From the NCBI GenBank assembly GCA_946406115.1, contig OX291542.1:35731321-35795320 (forward strand): 64,000 bases of DNA, written 5' to 3'. A program made the translations under genes and the position numbers. Shown here in pieces: positions 56,606 through 64,000 of the stretch (positions are counted from its first letter, which is position 1; each line of letters begins with the position of its first letter). The notes beneath the pieces are model-generated. The model had not been told where the DNA came from, searched no databases, and worked only from the letters and a program-made list of their open reading frames with translations. The stretch is from Apoda limacodes. Taxonomy: Eukaryota > Arthropoda > Insecta > Lepidoptera > Limacodidae.

Positions 56606-56961
56606 GCCAACAGAAAGGTACATAATTCTTCTCATGTTAGAATGTATTCACTCAATAATACATTGCATTTTATATCAATTTATCGCATTTTGCATATGCC
56701 CACCTCATACGCTTTCTTTATATATTGTGGCCACGCGACGCTCGCCGCTGCCTATGTATGTCTACGTAAACTTATGCTGTCCCGGGTGTTCTAGTAATGA
56801 AATTTATTTTATTTTCGAATTTAGGTTTTTAACTACATAAATGTGTTAATATTACAGACCTCCACCACCACGATCCTGGCTTACTTTTTCTAAGTCCTCG
56901 ATCTTCCACGATCTTATTTAATTATTATTTTGATAATTATGTTAGTTTTATATAACAATTT

Positions 56962-57007
<46 letters not shown>

Positions 57008-57589
57008 TTTTTTCTTTCTAATTTAATTTTATTTTTATAAAATTTAATATTATAAAGGAAGAAGATGGCTTGGTAGACGGGTAAACTTGGCAGATGGGTA
57101 CAATTACAATACAATGGATTGTTATAAAACAAATATCATTTCGATACAGCCATAGAGGTTAAAAAAAACAATAAATTTATAAGTAAACTTTTATGTTGCA
57201 TAATAATACTAATAAATTAAAGCTGTTAATAGTTGGTATATGTATAGGATTTGTATCAGTTATCTGATTTTTACTAAAACACAGTAATGTATTATATTAA
57301 GATTTTTGCTTTAATCTTGCGAAGTTCGGGTGTGGATTGAGATAAATTCAAGTATGTTGATTTTGGCAAATTTTACAACAGAACGAAAAAACGTTTTTTG
57401 TTTATAATTCGATTATCTCCGAAGTTAACAGACCGAACGATGTAATTTTGTGACATGTTATAGATAATAAAGCTTTTTATACAATTCAGCGTATTTTGCA
57501 TCCTAATCCCATTGCATTTATGCAAGTGAAAATGGGTCTAGCTTAGTTTTACAATAAGCTTTCAGTAAGTTTAACTAATCATAAAGTCA
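56606..57589. other. AT-rich; (TA)n and T-run, no gene
   Basis: 56964-56987 is (TA)n followed by a T-run to about 57006. The Lys-rich minus-strand frame there is low complexity. 57360-57480 has 'tttataattcgattatctccgaagttaacagacc', which resembles repeat debris. Confidence 0.5.
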
Positions 57590-57892
57590 AAGTCAAAGTC
57601 AAAGTCAAAATGGTTTATTCAAATAGGGATTTTACAATCACTTTTGAATCGTCAAAGTTATAAAATATTATTTTTTGAACCCTCCCACCTTCCCACCGGT
57701 TCAGAATGTTGTTGATTTCTACCGAGAAGAATCCGGCAAGAAACTCGATAGTTACTCTTTTAAAAACATTATCAATAATACAAATAAACTAAAAATACAA
57801 TTAATGTTTTAAATAAAAAAAATGTAGTCGTACAATTTTATGTTATTTCCATTTTAATTTGTTTTACCCATGCATCCTGTAATTGAGCATCA

Positions 57893-58708
57893 TCAGTCCC
57901 AAGGATTTTTATCATTTACATAGTCTGAAATATTGTAGTATGCCTTTTTACAAAGTACCTGCTTGATAAAAGATTTAAATTTACTTATTGATGGATTTTG
58001 AATTTTATTGGGAACTTTGTTGTAAAAGTGTATACATTGCCCCATAAAAGAGTTACTTATTTTGTGTAGACGTGTATCATGCACCAACAGCTTATTTTTA
58101 CTTCTAGTATTTACTTTGTGAACGTCACTTTTCTTGCTGAAACTGTTGATATTTTTATGTACATATAAAAGATTTTCATATATGTACTGCGACGCTAAAG
58201 GTAAATATTTACTTCCCTAAACCTATCCCTCAGAGATATCCTAGATCCTAATTAATCGATAGCACGAATTGCCCTTTTTTGTAACAAAAATATTGTATTT
58301 ACATCAGCAGCGCTACCCCACAATAGGATACCATACGTCATTAAACTATGGAAATAGCTAAAATATACTATTTTTGCAGTGTCGACATCGGTCAATTGTC
58401 TTATTTTCGTGATCGCATACACAGCAGAGCTAAGTTTTTTTGGCTAGGTTATGAATATGAGGACCCCATTGAAGTTTGGAGTCCAGCGTTATGCCAAGAA
58501 AGACTGTTAAATTAACAAGTTCTAATTGCTCGCCATTAATATTAATACATGTCTGTTTCTGACTAACATTTGGTAATGTAAATTTAACACATTTGGTTTT
58601 TTTTCCATTAAGTAACAAATTATTAGCGTTAAACCAATTTAAAATTTTAGAAAGGGCATTATTTAATTCATTATAACATGTCTGTCGTCTCTTAACTTTA
58701 AAAAGCAA
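57893..58708 (-). pseudogene. LINE-B ORF2, RT thumb and C-terminal domain
   Basis: It starts with 'IVLFADDTSLLFKVKRRQ' (catalytic FADD intact), then 'NWFNANNLLLNGKKTKCV', 'VFLGITLDSKLQWGPHI', and in other frames 'FHSLMTYGILLWGSAADVNT', 'IFLLQKRAIRAID' with a stop, and 'HKISNSFMGQCIHFYNKVPN' to the terminal 'YVNDKNPWD'. A one-base shift separates it from the upstream RT at 58753. Confidence 0.88.
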
Positions 58709-58752
58709 AGAGGTGTCATCAGCAAATAAGACAATGTCATGGTTTTTACATG

Positions 58753-59274
58753 CTAATGGAGATCATTAATGTAAATAAGAAATAGCAAAGGACCTAAAAT
58801 TGAGCCCTGAGGGACTCCCATAGTGACTGCTGATCCCGGAGATCTTTCACCGTTGACATCTATTTTCTGTACTCTCCTACTCATATAGGATGTCAAAAGG
58901 TCGAGAGTTATGCCTCTAATACCATAGTGACGTAGCTTCCTGATGAGATTTTCATGTTGAACGCAGTCAAATGCCTTAGATAAATCACAAAACACTCCAA
59001 GGGCGTCTTGCGAATCCTCCCAGGCGTTATATATATATTTTAATAGTACCACTCCTGCATCGTTTGTGGAACGGCCTTTCATAAAGCCAAACTGTTTACT
59101 ACTAAGTAGCTCATTAATACAGAAATGGCTTAACATTTGACAAAGTATGATTTTTTCAAAAACTTTACTGAGTACAGGTAGTATTGAAATAGGCCGAAAA
59201 TTATTAGGATCTGTTGAACTACCTGATTTAAAAAGAGGTATAACTTTGCTAAGTTTCATCTCATCAGGAAACAC
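58753..59274 (-). pseudogene. LINE-B ORF2, RT fingers and palm
   Basis: 'KLSKVIPLFKSGSSTDPNNF', 'RPISILPVLSKVFEKI', 'KQFGFMKGRSTNDAGV', 'LGVFCDLSKAFDCVQHENLI' (first catalytic Asp), 'MGVPQGSILGPLLFLIYIND'. All RT motifs up to the FADD are present and uninterrupted. It is the closest relative in this window of the nested copy at 14673. Confidence 0.92.
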
Positions 59275-59912
59275 ACCACTATCAACACAACTATTAAAAA
59301 TTATGGCTAAGGGTTGTACTATAACATGAATTATTGAATTTATAGTTTTTACAGAAAGTCCCCAAAGATCTGTGGTGTTTTTAATTTCTAATGTTTTAAA
59401 TGTATTAATGATATCCGTAGGACTAATGTTTTTAAATACAAAGGGAACGTTACATTCAGGAACACTAGTTTTTAATAATTTTTCTGCTAAGATTGGACTT
59501 GAGTTTAGATGTTCAGTTGTTCAAAAACTGTTCAAAGGCAACTGCTACCTCAGAATTTGTTTTAAAACTAGCATCATCTACAATTAACTCAAAGTTCTGA
59601 CAAGAATTCCTAGCTTTACCAGTTTTATTATTTATTATGCTCCATGTAGTTTTTATTTTATTTGTTGAATTTTTTACTTTATGCCTGAGGTGAATTGCTT
59701 TTGCAACAAGACAGACCTTTTTAAAGGTTTTTGAGTATTTTTTTAAATATTCCTTAAATATTTGGCTATTATTACATGTTTTTCTTTATACAATTATTAC
59801 ATGTTTTTTCTTTATACAGTTTACGCCTACTTTTATGAATACCTGGGGTAGCCCATTCACTAAAACTAAAGCGACTGGAAATAAGTTTCTTTTTTGCAGT
59901 AAATATTTTATT
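59275..59912 (-). pseudogene. LINE-B ORF2 linker, broken
   Basis: Readable in shifting frames: 'SFSEWATPGIHKSRRKLYK', 'KVKNSTNKIKTTWSIINNKT', 'GKARNSCQNFELIVDDASFK'. W-x-T-P-G-I and the TWSIINNKTGK phrase are typical of the linker between endonuclease and RT in this group. Several stops occur near its 3' side. Confidence 0.75.
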
Positions 59913-60845
59913 TTACTCTGTAGTAATAGTGTCAAGAACAGTATTATACATATCATTTGGGTCGCCATTATAAAGCAAATCAGGAAGTTTATGCATTAAG
60001 TTAGATTTAAATGATTCAACCCGTTTAGTTGTTATTGGTATAAATTTAATTTCCTTTTTAGTAATACTATTCTTTCTTTCTAAAACCACTAACTGTCCAC
60101 AATAATCTGAATCTAGATTGCTTATAATTGATTTTTGAATTGGTTTTATGTCAGTAAATATATAGTCGATGCAAGTGGCACTGAATACAGCAATTCTAGT
60201 TGGTTCACAAAACAAATTATTTAAATTAAAAGACTGAAATAAGGCAAGCAGTCTGGTGCTTAATGAGCTATTTTCCAAGATGTTTATATTAAAGTCTCCA
60301 CAAACAATAATTTGTTTATTGGAATTGCTGATTTTATTCAGCACTTCTTCCATAACTAATTCAAAATTATCATAAATTACACAAGGCGGCTTGTATACAC
60401 TCACAACAATGAGATGCTCAACTTCTATACAGGACAGCTCGCTCAACTGAGAGGCTCACAATGTCTTTACGTTCCTTAAACTTAAGCTGTTTATTAACTA
60501 AAATTAAAGAGCCACCATGGATAGCATTTACTCGGCTGAACGAACTTCCCACCTGGTGATTAGTGAAATTGAACATAAACTGATGGCTGCGTAGCCAGTG
60601 TTCAGTGATACATAAAATGTCAATCTTTTGGCAGTTTATGAAAAATTCAATTTCTAGTTCTTTCTGAGACATTCCTTGTATATTCTGATGCACCAGGTTC
60701 AATGGAATATTATTTTTAGTATGACAAAGTTTATTTTTTTGTTTCTGTTTACATAAAACTTGAGTAGACTTAGATTGTTTAATATAATCATTATTAATGT
60801 TGGAATTATATAATATGCCAAAGTGGTCCTTTGTTGTCTGAAAAT
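59913..60845 (-). pseudogene. LINE-B ORF2 endonuclease (EEP fold)
   Basis: ORF2 is open upstream of 60702 without a Met, from about 60840 ('NNIPLNLVHQNIQGM'). Motifs: 'HQNIQGM' (catalytic Asn), 'DILCITEHWL' (catalytic Glu), 'IHGGSLILVN', then a frameshift near 60440, 'HLIVVSVYKPP', 'IIVCGDFNINIL' (Asp/Asn), 'TCIDYIFTD', 'SNLDSDYCGQL'. The last motif should end S-D-H; Tyr replaces the catalytic His, so nicking activity is lost even without the frameshift. Confidence 0.88.
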
Positions 60846-61357
60846 TTAATTTAAATTATTATATGTCAAATTATTATACTGCTCAATAGAAGCAGGTAGT
60901 TTAGCTAAATGATTAGCTGAAATGTCAATTACATTATTATAATTGCACTGCTCAATAGAAGCAGGTTGTTTAGCCAAATACTTGGCTGAAATGTCACTTA
61001 CACTACTATAATTACACTGCTCAATAAAAGCAGATTGTTTAGCCAAATTATTGGCTGTGGTATTAATATATGATAGCGACAAGGCTAACACTCTGGTACA
61101 ATGGTGTGTGAGATAATATTTATGTCTTGTCCTTATATAATTATGTCCAAAGATACTGTTAGTATCTATCACATGAAAGTTATTGTTATTGCTAGACATA
61201 GTATGCAAAGCTAAATTTAACTCACAACTAAGGTTGTTTTCCTCCTGTGGCAAACCCTTACAATAGGAAAATGTAAACATTACAATTTTTTTTTACTTTA
61301 AGTGCGCTTATACTATTATAATATTGTCTTAATTCACTTTTATTTACATTACCCCTG
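60846..61357 (-). pseudogene. LINE-B ORF1 C-terminus: SGNH-like remnant and three 23-25 residue repeats
   Basis: After a frameshift near 61290 the frame reads 'YCKGLPQEENNLSCELNLAL', 'HVIDTNSIFGHNYI' and 'LSLSYINTT'. The phrase order (N..lN..L, VID, then a terminal His region, L-x-x-I) is that of SGNH-type esterases found in CR1-group ORF1 proteins; the terminal catalytic D-x-x-H is not recognisable. It ends in three tandem imperfect repeats of the form 'LAKQPASIEQCNYNNVIDIS'. I infer the SGNH assignment; the repeats are directly visible. Confidence 0.55.
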
Positions 61358-62572
61358 TTACCGATAAATATTACTAATAGAGGATGGAGTGATTTTGTCA
61401 GACTTTATTAAACTTCTTATTATATTTACATAATTGGCATTTGGCATACAATTATTTAAAACCGGTTGTCCTACAGTTGAGCTGAGAAAGTGGCCAAAAC
61501 CTTTTCCCATTTCATCGCAAAACATTACTATATTGTCATCAACATTACATTTTTGTGAAACACTAGTTGAGTGAGAACTGTTGTGAGCATATGATTGTTG
61601 CTCTGATTCTAAACTGACACACATTGATGACTGAGGTGTTGGTAAAGGTGTTAGTAACAAGGATGCACAATCTGGCTGTGAATCGCTGAGGCGTTTACAA
61701 TTACACATACTGTGATTGAGTTGTAATGACTCAAAACGCTCTGCATTATATTTACTCAATTCAAGTAGCTCATTCATAGCCAGTGTGTGCTCCTCCATCT
61801 CTCTCAGAGACTCTTCATACTTGCAGGTCATCATCTGCAAGGATGTATGTAAATCTTTTATTTGCAAGTCGAGTAAATGTGTATCAGTTTTATGTTGTAG
61901 CCTACTGTTTTCTAATTACAACTTACATACTTTCAGATGTTCCACTAACTGTATTTTTTCTTTGCAGTAATTTACATTTCTACTAAATATTTTTTGCTAT
62001 TTGATCATTTTTTCATTTTTTTTTATAAATCTGTTGATTTTGATGTATTTTTTTATCTGGTTTCTACTGCACTTAGCAAGCTTCACTGGTTTAGAAGAAT
62101 TAATGGTGTCATCACCTGTAAGATCTAAAGTGGTGGTATTGCTAGTTGCAGCAGAAACAAGATTAGGGGCCTTACTACATAATTCGTCAAAAAGATTTTG
62201 GGTTTGATGCTGTGTGTAAGTATAGGTGGCCACTTCAAGTTGTGAGATGTGTTGATGGGCCTCGCGTAGTTCCTCTTCAAGATATGAGATCTTGTTAAGG
62301 GCCACCACATACTCCTCACTGCAGCTGTCAAACGTTTCTATAATTTTCTGAAATTGGCCCCGCTCTTCTAGGACAGTACCATATTGAGTGTGCAACACTG
62401 ACAACTCATTGCGGAGGCTACTATTTTTGTTTAATATTTCTAAGAGTTCTCTTTCGTTATCATCCCTTTCACTGTATAGCTGATCACACTTTTCCTTGGA
62501 AATCTTAAGTTCCTGCAAAGCCAGTTGAAGTTTAGACCCTTCCTGGCGAGCAGATGCCTTGCGAGTCATCAT
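61358..62572 (-). pseudogene. LINE-B ORF1, coiled-coil part
   Basis: The frame starting ATG-ACT at about 62569 ('MTRKASARQEGSKLQLALQE') is collinear through 61358, interrupted only by a TAG at 61997-61999 and a TAA near 61918. It has heptad-rich stretches ('LKISKEKCDQLYSERDDNER', 'LNKISYLEEELREAHQHISQ', 'LHTSLQMMTCKYEESLREME'), as in ORF1 proteins that bind element RNA. A Ser/Pro/Gln-rich segment follows. No zinc knuckle is seen. Confidence 0.7.
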
Positions 62573-62660
62573 TTTAAGGCTGTTTGAGCGTAATAAATAC
62601 AAAAGAGAGAGGTTAAAACTTACCAAGGAATAGCTTGACAAAGTAACGATAGTGATGGTT

Positions 62661-63943
62661 TGTTGACAGTTTGCTTGGTAATTGGTTACTTTACCTTATA
62701 ACTGTGTTCTTTTATGAATACAATACTGAAAAATAATAGTAGAACTCACAATCACAACTAAATAATATACCAAATATGATTGAAAAATTTGAACTTTATA
62801 ACGGATGGATCGCAGTAACACTTGAAAAAAAATGTTATCTAGCACTTATTTATGTACATTTAAACCACTATTCTAAATATATTACTAGTTATTTGTAATG
62901 TTTTGCATGAATTTATATTAAAAAAGGTACAATTTACTGAAAAACAATTAAATAAAATTACGACAACATTTGGTCAGCTGTTACTTCATGGGTTGCCACA
63001 GGAAAAAAAATAGAGAAAGAATCCTGAAAATAGAGTACTAAAGTTATTTTAGTATTGATGATTTTGTTAAATCATATCGTAAAAAAATGTCTGTACCACT
63101 CATATTCTAAGCAACATGTGGTTGGTTTAACCCAGATAGAGGTCACACGATGTCGCTGTAAAAAAGATTTTTATTGACAACCCTATCTCAGTACAATATT
63201 ATGTACTATTTGGTTAACTGGTATCAATGCTTTTACACACTTTCAGCTGTTTATGTGCCTATGTCTAGGTAATCTAAAAGTATACATTTCTAAAACTCTA
63301 AAATAATATAATTTATTATTATATTAACATAATTGTCACATTATGTAACTTCTCGATAAGAACGACAACCTTTTTTCGATTATTTTGAATAGAGTTTTTT
63401 CCATAATAATTCCAGTTTGTATTTGATTACCTTCGCACAAGGAAAATGTCAAAAGCTACTCCAACGGCAATCTGATCAAAACCGTTACCATAGAAACTTA
63501 TATCACTTCACTTTTTCGCTGAACTTTGAGAAGTCAATTTTTGTAATACGATGCGAATAGCTTAACTCAAGATTTTATTTTATTTGTTGATGCTTACTAC
63601 ATATATAACTTTGTTTAGTTATAAAATTGTGGATAGCTCTCTTTGTTTCTCGATTCTTGTAGTGTAAAACGTTTTAGGGAAAATCATGACAATCTATTGA
63701 CTGTATACAAAATAGTAAAAGCAGAAAAGGCTGCAACTTTTATAAGGTTTGAGTGCAGTTCTCTCATGAAGTTCGTAGTCAGTTATAATCAGATATTATA
63801 GAGGGCAAAGGTTTAATAACATAGGGAATAATAGAAATTAATTTATCCTTTACACTGAGACGGTGCACCCGGTGTGTATATTCTGTGACATATATGAAAA
63901 AAATCTAATATTATAGTTGTATAATTTTAAACATTAACTAAGC
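62661..63943. other. AT-rich, no gene
   Basis: It could include the LINE-B 5' UTR, but no boundary or target duplication is visible. Confidence 0.4.
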
Positions 63944-64000
63944 AAAGGCGTTCGATCGGGTCTGGCACCGGGGTCTTCTATCAAAGTTGCCATCTTACGG
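63944..64000 (+). pseudogene. LINE-C type reverse transcriptase, start of a fragment cut by the window edge
   Basis: Plus-strand reading gives 'AKAFDRVWHRGLLSKLPSYG', the first catalytic Asp block of the Jockey-group RT. It matches the 14.6 kb LINE-C copy ('AKAFDQV', 'HRGLLS') nearly base for base. AT-rich sequence precedes it directly, so this copy is 5'-truncated here. It is open as far as visible. Confidence 0.85.

Larger units (their letters stand above)
57590..62660 (-). mobile_element. LINE-B type non-LTR retrotransposon, nearly full length (minus)
   Basis: The 3' end on the plus-strand left is a (GTCAAA)n tail at 57590-57610 and a 3' UTR shared with 6391-6712 and 17690-17835. Reading leftward from 62.6 kb: ORF1 (coiled coil, SGNH-like), ORF2 (EEP endonuclease, RT, C-terminal domain). 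The total is about 5 kb, which is complete coding length for a CR1/Jockey-group LINE. Assignment to this broad group rests on domain order and motifs; the exact clade is not resolved. The 5' end is undefined because no target duplication was found. Frameshifts and stops make it inactive. Confidence 0.9.

Noticed and set aside
56914..57132. Lys-rich minus-strand ORF
   Set aside because: Translated (TA)n and T-run low-complexity DNA.

Overview
The window looks like repeat-dominated nuclear DNA of an insect, most probably a moth or butterfly. It is AT-rich, has no long uninterrupted host gene, and carries repeat types I know as common in lepidopteran genomes: Helitron-like elements ending in CTAG, a dispersed repeat with a GGGTTCCGTAC head and an ACTTGGCCG tail, CR1/Jockey-group LINEs, and short diverged tandem arrays. 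The order-level call is inference from these repeats; no marker gene is present.

Layout. 0-13 kb: short dispersed repeats, a 3.5 kb array-like Helitron-like region (7.06-10.58 kb), small tandem repeats, and one promoter-like motif cluster near 4.75 kb. 14.3-18.8 kb: a three-deep nest of LINEs. LINE-C (minus) is split by LINE-B (plus), which is split by LINE-A (minus) with a 9-bp target duplication. 19-27 kb: dispersed repeats, a near-perfect 52-bp inverted repeat, two Helitron-like elements and a 16-bp minisatellite. 27.5-29.1 kb: a broken repetitive gene of a transposon-like family, then a Penelope-type GIY-YIG endonuclease fragment (minus). 29.6-31.6 kb: a second LINE-A-type copy (plus). 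31.8-39.1 kb: a decayed Ty1/copia retrotransposon that received four insertions with readable target duplications: a Tc1-type transposon, a Jockey LINE, a 940-bp nonautonomous TA-flanked element and a 61-bp fragment.

41.3-42.2 kb (minus) holds the best host-gene candidate: two phase-compatible exons that together encode most of a THAP zinc finger. A dispersed repeat sits against the acceptor of the second exon and supplies its pyrimidine tract. 43-57 kb is mostly noncoding, with more dispersed repeats, a four-copy motif family, a 376-bp MITE, a foldback element and a tandem 547-bp duplication. 57.6-62.6 kb is an almost full-length LINE-B-type element (minus) with a coiled-coil plus SGNH-like ORF1 and an endonuclease/reverse-transcriptase ORF2, both broken. 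The last 57 bases start another LINE-C reverse transcriptase (plus).

The genes do not form an operon or pathway. What can be read is a history of insertions: order of insertion, truncation and decay, with one probable single-copy gene caught among the repeats.
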